A DNA stretch of 21,603 nucleotides, from NCBI GenBank assembly GCA_023404715.1, contig JAEYAR010000118.1, forward strand, positions 1 to 21,603, read 5' to 3'. Source of the stretch: Bacillota bacterium (GTDB taxonomy: Bacteria > Bacillota > Clostridia > Christensenellales > Aristaeellaceae). Below are positions 14,758 to 21,014 of this stretch, piece by piece (position 1 is the stretch's first letter; each line of letters opens with the position of its first letter). A program made the translations under genes and the position numbers. The notes under the pieces are model-generated. The model did not search any database, was not told where the DNA came from, and worked only from the letters and a program-made list of their open reading frames with translations.

Positions 14758-15510
14758 ATGAGTGATGAAAAAGCCGCGCTGCGCGCGCTGTGCCTGGCCG
14801 CGCGCATTATCCTGGAAAATGGCGGGGAGACCTATCGCGTGGAGGAAACCGTCCTGCGCATGGCCTCCGGCCTGGGGCTGCGGGATGCGCGCGTCGTCGC
14901 CTTCCCGACGAGCCTGTTTGTGACGCTCGGCACACGCACCATCACCATGCGCGTCGCTAGGCGGGGCAACGACCTGCAACGCCTCGCCTCCGCCAACGAC
15001 ATCTCGCGCCACGTGGCCTTCGGCGCGATGAATGCGCAGGAGGCGGAGCGCGCGCTGCTCGCCATCAACCAAAGCCCCGCGCCCGCGCAGCCTCTGCTCA
15101 TCGCGGCCTCCGGCGTTTGCGCGGCGATGTTTGCCCTGATGTTTCGCGGGGGCGCCGGGGCAGCGCTCGTCGCGTTTATGACCGGCGCCCTCTCGCAGGC
15201 CGTGTCTCCGCTCTTCTCCAGGCTTGAGATGTCGCACCTCGTCACGAACGTGGTCGGCGGCTTCTTGACCGCCTTTATCGCGGTCGGCGTGCACTATTTT
15301 TGCCCGTATCAAAGCCCCAATGCGGCCATCGCCGGCGGCATCATGCCGCTGCTCTCCGGCCTGCTCATGACCAACGCCATGCGCGACACCATGTACGGCG
15401 ATCTCGTCTCCGGGGTATCGCGCGCGGTCGAGGCGTTGCTCATCGCGGCCACGGTGGCCTGCGGGGTGTTCGTCGCGCTCAAGTTCTGGGCGCTGTTTGG
15501 GGGGCTGTAA
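14758..15510 (+). CDS. Threonine/serine exporter, N-terminal-half subunit (ThrE/DUF1212)
   Basis: A 250-residue integral membrane protein equivalent to the first half of Corynebacterium ThrE, which exports threonine and serine. The soluble N-terminal part has the family motif GGETYRVEETV (22-32). Several membrane helices follow, then MPLLSGLLMTNAMRDTMYGDLVSG (196-219), the counterpart of the PLxPGxxxTNxxRDxxxGD block. GGAGGA at 14745-14750 sets the start. The second half is encoded by the next gene, two bases downstream, so the two products presumably assemble into one transporter. The transported substrate here is not proven. Confidence 0.9.
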   Translation: MSDEKAALRALCLAARIILENGGETYRVEETVLRMASGLGLRDARVVAFPTSLFVTLGTRTITMRVARRGNDLQRLASANDISRHVAFGAMNAQEAERALLAINQSPAPAQPLLIAASGVCAAMFALMFRGGAGAALVAFMTGALSQAVSPLFSRLEMSHLVTNVVGGFLTAFIAVGVHYFCPYQSPNAAIAGGIMPLLSGLLMTNAMRDTMYGDLVSGVSRAVEALLIAATVACGVFVALKFWALFGGL

Positions 15511-15512
15511 CG

Positions 15513-15953
15513 ATGTATTTCTTGATCTCCGCCGTCAGCTCTTTTTTTGCGGCCGGGGCCTTTGCACTCTTGTTCCACGCGCCCAGGCGGACGGTGCTTT
15601 GCTCCTGCGGCATCGGCATGGCGGGCTATTTGCTCTACGTCGTGCTCGCCTGGCTGGGCGCCGGCGCGGTTTCCTGTTATTTTTTCGGCGCGCTGCTCAT
15701 GAGCGCGCTGAGCGAGATCGCCGCCCGCCGGTTTAAAATGCCCGCGACCGTCTTTCTTTCCAGCTCCCTGGTGACGCTCGTACCCGGCTACGACCTGTTT
15801 CAGCTCATGCTCTCTCTCGTTCAAAACGACGGCTCTCTCGCCGCCTCTCACGGTGTCGCGGCGCTACAAGGCGTCATGGCGATCGCCGCCGCCACCGCCG
15901 CGTGCTCGGTCGTCTTTCGGGCGATGAAGCCGCGGAAATCCGCGGCTTCATGA
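15513..15953 (+). CDS. Threonine/serine exporter, C-terminal-half subunit (ThrE/DUF3815)
   Basis: A 146-residue membrane protein matching the C-terminal half of ThrE-type exporters. It has about four or five hydrophobic segments and the conserved LVPGYDLFQLMLSLVQND stretch (89-106). The ATG at 15513 lies two bases after the stop of the N-terminal-half gene; GGGGGG at the end of that gene can serve as ribosome site. Longer readings in this frame would overlap the upstream gene and have no ribosome site. The last nine codons and the stop form one arm-to-arm perfect hairpin, so the coding end doubles as an RNA structure. Confidence 0.88.
   Translation: MYFLISAVSSFFAAGAFALLFHAPRRTVLCSCGIGMAGYLLYVVLAWLGAGAVSCYFFGALLMSALSEIAARRFKMPATVFLSSSLVTLVPGYDLFQLMLSLVQNDGSLAASHGVAALQGVMAIAAATAACSVVFRAMKPRKSAAS
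15924..15951. other. Perfect 13-bp hairpin at the 3' end of the exporter CDS
   Basis: Positions 15924-15936 and 15939-15951 are exact reverse complements (ATGAAGCCGCGGA and its complement) with a 2-base centre. The hairpin spans the last codons and enters the stop. It lacks a T-run, so it is not an intrinsic terminator by itself. It could block 3' decay or strengthen the terminator just downstream. Confidence 0.6.
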
Positions 15954-15967
15954 TCCTGTCCTATTTT

Positions 15968-15991
15968 CCGGCTACAGGCCGGGCTTTTTTT
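15968..15991 (+). terminator. Intrinsic terminator after the exporter genes
   Basis: CCGGC (15968-15972) pairs with GCCGG (15978-15982) across a 5-nt loop. After GC comes a run of seven T (15985-15991). The stem is short but the T-run is good, and it lies between convergent genes. Confidence 0.6.
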
Positions 15992-16703
15992 ATAGATCGT
16001 AGAGCTTTTGAACCTCCTGCTCCGTCAGCTCCCGCCATTCGCCCCGCCCAAGCGAGCCCAGCTGCAGCGGGCCGAACTGCACGCGCCGCAGCATGAGCAC
16101 GCGATGCCCCACCGCCTCGAACATGCGGCGCACCTGGCGGTTGCGCCCCTCGTGAATGGTCACGAGCGCGACGGTGGCGAACGCCTCCTGCCGGATCACG
16201 CGCACCTGCGCCGGCGACGTCTTCCTCGTCTCTGCTGCAAGCAGAACGCCCGCGCGCAGACGGCGGATGCTCTCCAGCGATAGGTCGCCGGTCACCCGTG
16301 CGAGGTACACCTTGTCCACCTCGCGGCTGGGGTGCAGCAACCGCTGGGCCAGCTCGCCGTCGTTGGTGAGCAGCAGCAGGCCCTCGCTATCGTAGTCCAG
16401 CCGGCCAACGGGATAGATGCGCTCCGGGATCTCTCCCGCAAAGCGGCGCAGCACCGTCTCGCGCCCCTTGTCGTCGCTGACAGTCGTCACCTCGCCAGCG
16501 GGCTTGTGATACAGGATGTAGCGCTTTCGTGCCTCCGGCGTAACCTCTGCGCCGTCCAGGGTAACCCGTTGCCCCTTCTCTACCTGCGTACCCAGCTCCG
16601 TCACCGCTGCGCCGTCCACGCATACGCGCCCTTCGAGTATGATTTCCTCGCACTTTCTGCGGGAAGCGACGCCGCAAAGCGCCAGATATTTTTGCAAACG
16701 CAT
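15990..16703 (-). CDS. rluB: RluB/RsuA-family ribosomal RNA pseudouridine synthase
   Basis: A 237-residue enzyme that isomerises uridine to pseudouridine in rRNA, most likely 23S rRNA helix 89 (RluB type, by family knowledge). The N-terminal S4 RNA-binding domain (1-60) begins MRLQKYLALCGVASRR. The catalytic motif is GRLDYDSEGLLLLTNDG with D103. HEGRNRQVRRMFEAVGH (184-200) is the conserved C-terminal block. The frame is open far upstream, but translation there reads only the shadow of the GNAT gene. AAAGGA seven bases before 16703 sets the start. It is third in an operon after dacF and the GNAT gene, 20 bp after the latter. Confidence 0.93.
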   Translation of the reverse strand: MRLQKYLALCGVASRRKCEEIILEGRVCVDGAAVTELGTQVEKGQRVTLDGAEVTPEARKRYILYHKPAGEVTTVSDDKGRETVLRRFAGEIPERIYPVGRLDYDSEGLLLLTNDGELAQRLLHPSREVDKVYLARVTGDLSLESIRRLRAGVLLAAETRKTSPAQVRVIRQEAFATVALVTIHEGRNRQVRRMFEAVGHRVLMLRRVQFGPLQLGSLGRGEWRELTEQEVQKLYDL

Positions 16704-16723
16704 GGGCTCATCCTTTCCGCCGC

Positions 16724-17275
16724 TTAAAGCATCTTGTAGTAAAACAGCGCGCTGTCGAGCAAGGCGCTGGGTTTTTCGCGCTTGCGGGCCAGCCCTGCGT
16801 AGAGCAGGCAGTCCACCCCGCCCAGCGTAAATCCGCAGTGCTCTAGAAACTGGCAGGCAGCGGGGTTGGCGTCCTGCGTCTCCACGGTCACGCCCTCCAT
16901 CCCATGCAGGCCCGCCCAATCCATCGCTACGTCCATCAGCTCGCGCCCCAGCCCCTTGCGCCGCGCGGGGATGTCCACGCGCACGTCGAGCACGAGCGCC
17001 ATGTGGTTCCAGTTCTGGGCGATCACCATCTGCCCGCACAGCACGCCGTCCAGATAGCCGAAGAAGGCGTCCCGGTCGCGGCGACCCAAAAAGCCCTCCG
17101 CCGTGATCTGTTCGTTTTCGGCCCCCCTGCGCCATGCGGCATTGGTGAGCGGCTTGTATTCCAGCGAAAACCCGCCGCGCGCAAGCCGAAGCGCCGCCAC
17201 CTCGGCGACGAGGTGGCGGGCGTCCAGCGTATTCAAAAGATGGGCGTTTGTTTCATCCATTCGTACGATCTTCAT
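16724..17275 (-). CDS. GNAT N-acetyltransferase, streptothricin acetyltransferase-like
   Basis: A 183-residue GCN5-related acetyltransferase. The acetyl-CoA loop is RRKGLGR (105-111). The stretches VDIPARRKGLG, VETQDANPAACQFLEHCGF (131-149) and LGGVDCLLYAGL (151-162) resemble the SatA-like streptothricin acetyltransferase branch. Resistance function is not implied: many housekeeping GNATs look alike. AAAGGAG six bases before 17275 sets the start. It sits between dacF and rluB with gaps of 12 and 20 bp, where Firmicutes often carry spmA and spmB, so it is clearly co-transcribed with them. Confidence 0.85.
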   Translation of the reverse strand: MKIVRMDETNAHLLNTLDARHLVAEVAALRLARGGFSLEYKPLTNAAWRRGAENEQITAEGFLGRRDRDAFFGYLDGVLCGQMVIAQNWNHMALVLDVRVDIPARRKGLGRELMDVAMDWAGLHGMEGVTVETQDANPAACQFLEHCGFTLGGVDCLLYAGLARKREKPSALLDSALFYYKML

Positions 17276-17287
17276 CGGTTACTCCTT

Positions 17288-18403
17288 TTATGCGGGGCCG
17301 CCAAGCAGCGGCCAGTGCAGCAAAATGGTCTTGAGGTTTGTCATGAAGGACTCCGCCTGAACGCTGCGCGCGGCCACGAGCGGCACCGTCATCAGCGTCT
17401 GCCCGTCCAGCACGGCGCTCGCCGTGCCCAGCTGCACGCCCGCGTAGACCGGGGCGGCGACGGCGTCCGGCAGGTCGATGACGAGCTTGGCCTCCTCCCC
17501 CTCGCGCACGGGGATCGAAAGGCTCGTCTGCGCCACCGCGCGCACGCTCCTCTCCATACCGCCCCCTACGCTGACGGCGCGGGCGTCCTGCCCGGCCCGA
17601 AACAGGGTGAGCATGTCGTATTCTTCAAAGCACGCGTCCATCAGCCTCGCCGCCTCGTCAAACCAATCGCCGCAGTTCAGCAAAGCGCCGACGAGCTCCA
17701 TCCCCTCCCTGCGCGCGCCAAACGCGAGGCAGCGCCCCGCGGCGCGCGTATAGCCGGTCTTGATGCCGGTCGCGCCCGGGTAGTCGGAGAGCAGGCGGTT
17801 CTTGTTGCGCAGCTGCCGGTCGTATTCGCGCCCCTCCCAGGGGATCGACGCCCGCTGGGTCGATACGAGGTCGCGAAAGCGGGGGATTGTCATAGCCGTG
17901 CGCGCGATGAGCGCAAGGTCGTGCGCGGTCGTATAGTGCCCGTCCATGGGCAGGCCGTGCGGTGTGATGAAGTGCGTACGCGTCGCGCCCAGCTCTTTGG
18001 CCCGCGCGTTCATCAGCTCGGCGAAGCCTTCGACGCTGCCGCCCAGATGCTCGGCAATCGCCACCGCCGCATCGTTGCCCGATGCGAGCATCAGGCCCGT
18101 CACCATCTGTTCGAGCGTCAGCTTTTCGTTCAGGTTCAGGTAGATCGACGTGCCGGGCACGCCGTAGGCGTTTTTAGAGCAGACGACCTCGTCTGAAAGG
18201 TTTCCGCGCTCGAAAGCGAGCAGCGCCGTCATCACCTTTGTGGTCGACGCCATGGGCAGCTGCGCGTCCGCGTTGAAGGAAAAGAGCACGCGGCCCGTCG
18301 ATTGCTCCATGACGCAGGCGGCGGCTGCGCTCGTCGCTTTTGCCGCAGTTCCATTATACAGGAGTAAAAGCGCCGTGAAAAGCCCCGCGATCCATCTTTT
18401 CAT
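17288..18403 (-). CDS. dacF: D-alanyl-D-alanine carboxypeptidase (DacF/PBP5 type, family S11)
   Basis: A 371-residue penicillin-binding protein that trims the terminal D-alanine from peptidoglycan pentapeptides outside the membrane. It starts with a signal peptide (MKRWIAGLFTALLLLYNGTAAKA). The three active-site motifs are intact: S53-TT-K56, S108-G-N110 and K215-T-G217. The C-terminal third fits the PBP5-type beta domain, ending in a possible amphipathic anchor (FMTNLKTILLHWPLL). The ribosome site is G-rich (GGGGTGGGG) rather than AGGAGG. It is first in the operon with the GNAT and rluB. I see no convincing promoter in the 125-bp gap upstream on this strand. Confidence 0.94.
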   Translation of the reverse strand: MKRWIAGLFTALLLLYNGTAAKATSAAAACVMEQSTGRVLFSFNADAQLPMASTTKVMTALLAFERGNLSDEVVCSKNAYGVPGTSIYLNLNEKLTLEQMVTGLMLASGNDAAVAIAEHLGGSVEGFAELMNARAKELGATRTHFITPHGLPMDGHYTTAHDLALIARTAMTIPRFRDLVSTQRASIPWEGREYDRQLRNKNRLLSDYPGATGIKTGYTRAAGRCLAFGARREGMELVGALLNCGDWFDEAARLMDACFEEYDMLTLFRAGQDARAVSVGGGMERSVRAVAQTSLSIPVREGEEAKLVIDLPDAVAAPVYAGVQLGTASAVLDGQTLMTVPLVAARSVQAESFMTNLKTILLHWPLLGGPA

Positions 18404-18467
18404 AAATTCCCCACCCCTTCGTATCCATAAAAGAGCTTATGCAGCCGGAATCTTCACCATCCCTTTG

Positions 18468-18497
18468 TTGACAAAAACGGTCTGTTTCGTCTATCAT
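18468..18497 (+). promoter_or_regulatory. Sigma-A promoter of hisS
   Basis: Perfect -35 TTGACA (18468-18473), 18-bp spacer, -10 TATCAT (18492-18497). The leader is about 25 nt, too short for a T-box riboswitch, so this synthetase gene is not T-box controlled from this promoter. Confidence 0.72.
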
Positions 18498-18528
18498 AAG
18501 CTATCTGATACAAAGGAGCCGATTCACG

Positions 18529-19773
18529 ATGAAAATTCAGCCTCTCAAGGGCATGCGGGATTATCTGCCTTCCGAAATGCGTCTGCGCGACTACGTGCAG
18601 GGCGAAATTCTAAAGACCTACCGGATGAGCGGCTTTGAACGCATTGCGACGCCCATGCTCGAGGATATGGAAAACCTCGATAAGAGCGACGGCGGCGATA
18701 ACCTCAACCTGATCTTTAAAGTGTTAAAGCGGGGCGACAAACTCGATGCGGCGCTTGCCGCTGGCGACGAGAAGGCCTTGTCGGATATGGGGCTGCGCTA
18801 TGACCTGACGCTCCCCCTCTCCCGATATTACGCGGCAAACCGCGCAAATCTTCCCGCGCCCTTCAAGGTCATTCAGACGGACCGCGTCTTTCGCGCGGAG
18901 CGCCCGCAAAAGGGACGCATGCGCGAGTTCGTGCAGTGCGATATCGACATTCTCGGCGACGAGAGCGTGAACGCTGAGATCGAGCTCATCGACGTGACGT
19001 CCCGCGCGCTGCTCGCGATCGGCCTGAAGGACTTCACCGTAAACATCAACGACCGGCGCATGCTGCGCGGTATGCTGAAGACGATGGGCTTTGAAAGCGC
19101 TGCGCTGGACAGCGTGTGCGTCACCTTTGACAAGCTGGATAAGATCGGTGCGGATGGCGTCTGCGCGGAGCTTGTGGAAAAGGGGGCCTCCGTGCAGGCG
19201 GTGGAGGCGCTGCGCAGCTTTTTGCAGGCGGGCGATTTCGCGCTCGAGCGCGTCGCGGCGCTGTGCGAGGATCGATCCCTTTTCGATAACGTGCGGCTCG
19301 TCATCGATACCGTGCGCCGTCTCGCCGGCGACCGCTATGCCGTCTCCTACTGTCCCTCCCTCGTGCGCGGCCAGGGCTACTATACAGGCATGGTCTTCGA
19401 GGTGACCTGCGCCGCCTTCTCCGGCGCGGTCGCCGGCGGCGGCCGCTACGACGAGATGATCGGCAAGTTCATCGGGCAAAAGGTGCCCGCCGTAGGCTTC
19501 TCCATCGGCTTTGAGCGCATCTGCGGCATCCTCGCGGAGCAGGGCTTCGTCATCCCTGCGGACAAGCCCAAGCTCGCGCTGCTGTATCGCGAGGAGGCGG
19601 ACTTTGCGCAGGTGTTGGCCAAGGCGCAGACGCTTCGCGAGGGCTACGCGGTCACGGCGCTCCCCCAGCAAAAGAAGCTGGGTCGTCAGCTCGGCTCGCT
19701 CGAGGCGTCGGGTTTTGCCGCCGTCGCCTTTGCGGACAACGACGATATCAAGCCGCTTGGGCAGAAGGCATAA
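18529..19773 (+). CDS. hisS: Histidine-tRNA ligase, shortened C-terminal domain
   Basis: Class II synthetase charging tRNA-His. Visible are LRYDLTLPLSRY (89-100), motif 2 RAERPQKGRMREF (122-134), the histidine-binding segment LVRGQGYYTGMVFEV (278-292) with R280 at the catalytic arginine, and motif 3 AVGFSIGFERI (321-331). The LRYDLTxP form places it in the branch shared with eukaryotes and some bacteria such as Bacteroidetes. In the histidine-binding segment the usual RGLDYY reads RGQGYY. At 414 residues it is short: the anticodon-binding domain starts near 347 and stops at IKPLGQKA, without the last strand and helix. The downstream sequence does not resume that frame, so this is not an obvious frameshift. 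A HisZ-like regulator is less likely because RxERPQKGR and R280 are kept. Confidence 0.85.
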   Translation: MKIQPLKGMRDYLPSEMRLRDYVQGEILKTYRMSGFERIATPMLEDMENLDKSDGGDNLNLIFKVLKRGDKLDAALAAGDEKALSDMGLRYDLTLPLSRYYAANRANLPAPFKVIQTDRVFRAERPQKGRMREFVQCDIDILGDESVNAEIELIDVTSRALLAIGLKDFTVNINDRRMLRGMLKTMGFESAALDSVCVTFDKLDKIGADGVCAELVEKGASVQAVEALRSFLQAGDFALERVAALCEDRSLFDNVRLVIDTVRRLAGDRYAVSYCPSLVRGQGYYTGMVFEVTCAAFSGAVAGGGRYDEMIGKFIGQKVPAVGFSIGFERICGILAEQGFVIPADKPKLALLYREEADFAQVLAKAQTLREGYAVTALPQQKKLGRQLGSLEASGFAAVAFADNDDIKPLGQKA

Positions 19774-19785
19774 TGTATAAAAAAT

Positions 19786-19821
19786 CCGGGCAGCTAAAAA
19801 CGCGGCCCGGTTTTTATTTTT
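19786..19821 (+). terminator. Intrinsic terminator of hisS
   Basis: CCGGGC (19786-19791) pairs with GCCCGG (19805-19810) across a 13-nt A-rich loop, followed by T5, A and T6. Confidence 0.88.
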
Positions 19822-19824
19822 TCG

Positions 19825-19856
19825 TTGACATCGCCTTCCTAATGTGATATATTCAC
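19825..19856 (+). promoter_or_regulatory. Promoter and overlapping operator-like palindrome of the DUF3796/XRE pair
   Basis: Perfect -35 TTGACA (19825-19830), 17-bp spacer and -10 TATATT (19848-19853) with TGA before it. GTGA (19844-19847) and TCAC (19853-19856) are inverted around TATAT, so the palindrome covers the -10 box. That is the place where a self-repressing XRE regulator would bind. Confidence 0.65.
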
Positions 19857-19896
19857 CTCATCAAGAGACAAATACATCTCAATTGGAGGCTATAAA

Positions 19897-20565
19897 ATGC
19901 GTAAAAATAAGATCAAGCGGATCGTCGGCCTCGGCGTGGCCAGCGTGTTGGCGCTGATCCTATCCGTTCTCTTTTCGATAATCTATAACGAGTCGCGCCT
20001 CGTCGCGCCGATGGACTTTTCCACCTACGTCTTTCGACCGAAAGATCTGCCGATGCTCTGCGCCGTCCCGCTTTTTTGCCTGTATGTGTGGTACCTGCTG
20101 GCGTTGCTCATCGGATCTATCTATCGTCAAAATCGGGCGCCCGCCCGGTCGAACTACACGCGCCGGTTGAATCCTAAGCTCGGCCTGCTGGGCTTTCTGG
20201 GCTTCTTCGGGTTTACAGGCTTCGCGACCTATCATATGGATAAGACGGTCTTTCCCTTCATCTTTTTTCTCTTCTTCGGCTTTTTCGGCTTCTTCTTTGA
20301 AGGGAAGATGTCCGGTCTTTACATGGACGAGCGCTATCTAGGCAACGTTCAAAAAGCGCAGCTTCAGGCCTATCGCGTGGGGTTTGTCCTCGTCTTCCTG
20401 CTCCTGCTTCTTCTGGGGCTAGGCGCTTTTAAAGGCAACCTGGAGCATGCGTTGATCTTTCTGGTCATCGGCCTGTCGCTCTCGGTGGCGCTGGTGCTCT
20501 TTCTTAGCGAATATCTGCTCTATCGCCTGGATCAGGCTGATCCGCCTTCTGACGACGAGGTGTAA
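19897..20565 (+). CDS. DUF3796-family membrane protein
   Basis: A 222-residue integral membrane protein with about five or six hydrophobic segments (near 8-30, 51-74, 95-111, 118-134, 161-178, 183-206). The phenylalanine/glycine-rich stretch LGFLGFFGFTGF (98-109) and FFFLFFGFFGFFFEGK followed by DERYLGN (144-150) resemble the DUF3796 family, whose function is unknown. GGAGG at 19885-19889 sets the start. The gene for a small XRE regulator begins three bases after its stop, the usual partner in Clostridia and Bacilli. The C-terminus is short, acidic and presumably cytosolic. Confidence 0.8.
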   Translation: MRKNKIKRIVGLGVASVLALILSVLFSIIYNESRLVAPMDFSTYVFRPKDLPMLCAVPLFCLYVWYLLALLIGSIYRQNRAPARSNYTRRLNPKLGLLGFLGFFGFTGFATYHMDKTVFPFIFFLFFGFFGFFFEGKMSGLYMDERYLGNVQKAQLQAYRVGFVLVFLLLLLLGLGAFKGNLEHALIFLVIGLSLSVALVLFLSEYLLYRLDQADPPSDDEV

Positions 20566-20568
20566 TCG

Positions 20569-20781
20569 ATGCCGGAATTTGAATGCAGGCTCAAAAAGTA
20601 CAGACTGCTCAGCGGCATGACGCAGGAGCAGCTGGCCCTGCGCGTCGGCGTACGGCGCGAGACCATCATGCGGCTTGAAAAGGCGCAGTACAACCCCTCG
20701 CTCAAGCTCGCAATCGATCTCTCCCGCGCGGTCAAAGCGCCGATCGAGGAGATCTTCCTTTTCCCCGAAAGCGAACCGTGA
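20569..20781 (+). CDS. XRE-family helix-turn-helix regulator
   Basis: A 70-residue single-domain DNA-binding protein of the Cro/C1 (YgzD/HTH_3) type. The helix-turn-helix is SGMTQEQLALRVGVRRETIMRLEKAQYNPS (residues 15-44), and the rest completes the five-helix fold, ending IEEIFLF. It is the usual partner of DUF3796-type membrane proteins. It probably represses their shared promoter, where a palindrome overlaps the -10 box (inference). It starts three bases after the upstream stop; the ribosome site is weak (GACGAGG inside the upstream gene), so translation is probably coupled. Confidence 0.93.
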   Translation: MPEFECRLKKYRLLSGMTQEQLALRVGVRRETIMRLEKAQYNPSLKLAIDLSRAVKAPIEEIFLFPESEP

Positions 20782-20794
20782 ATCCAAAAATAAT

Positions 20795-20813
20795 AAGCGG
20801 GCGACGCCCGCTT
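20795..20813 (-). terminator. Outward-facing terminal hairpin, minus strand
   Basis: On the minus strand the AAGCGGGC/GCCCGCTT hairpin is followed by a T-rich stretch (ATTATTTTTGG). It could end transcripts of the diguanylate cyclase gene. It is the left terminal hairpin of the repeat element. Confidence 0.5.
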
Positions 20814-21011
20814 CAGACCGTTGAAAAAGCCTCGTTTTGTGCGCAAACCAAAAGCCGTCTGCAAGACTGTAATCGTATCCGACGGCTTTGCCGGCGGGGC
20901 GGGGATTTTTCCGCAGCAAAATGCAATTTTGCGAAGGAAAAAGTCACCCGTAAACTCGACAAAGTGGCGTACGCCACTTTGTCGACACGCTGAAGCGGGC
21001 GTCGCCCGCTT
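20795..21011. repeat. Multi-hairpin intergenic element, copy 2 (inverted relative to copy 1)
   Basis: The gap between two convergent genes is filled by perfect inverted repeats. They are AAGCGGGC/GCCCGCTT (20795-20813), AAAGCCGTC/GACGGCTTT (20851-20859, 20881-20889), a nested stem TTTTTCC/GGAAAAA (20906-20912, 20936-20942) around GCAAAAT/ATTTTGC (20916-20932), a 30-bp palindrome with 15-bp arms (20956-20985), and the first hairpin again in inverted form (20993-21011). The ends form an inverted terminal repeat of about 35 bp: 22 identical bases, then 7 of 13. Its reverse complement aligns with 2101-2351 in several blocks. No ORF of note lies inside. Confidence 0.78.
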
Positions 21012-21014
21012 TTT
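20993..21014 (+). terminator. Outward-facing terminal hairpin, plus strand
   Basis: AAGCGGGC and GCCCGCTT form an 8-bp stem with a 3-nt loop followed by T3-T5 on the plus strand. It would end transcripts from the DUF3796/XRE pair. It is the right terminal hairpin of the repeat element and touches the end of the diguanylate cyclase gene. Confidence 0.6.

Noticed and set aside
15990..17135. 381-residue version of the RluB protein with a long N-terminal extension
   Set aside because: The extension reads the GNAT gene out of frame; the S4 domain starts at the ATG at 16703, which has a ribosome site.
16904..18196. 430-codon open frame on the plus strand opposite dacF and the GNAT gene
   Set aside because: Arginine/histidine/alanine-rich shadow translation over two well-supported genes on the other strand.
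18498..18528. T-box riboswitch in front of hisS
   Set aside because: The promoter leaves a leader of only about 25 nt, too short for a T-box.
18404..18528. Minus-strand promoter for dacF
   Set aside because: TTGTCA and TATGGA-like hexamers occur but not with acceptable spacing; I do not call one.
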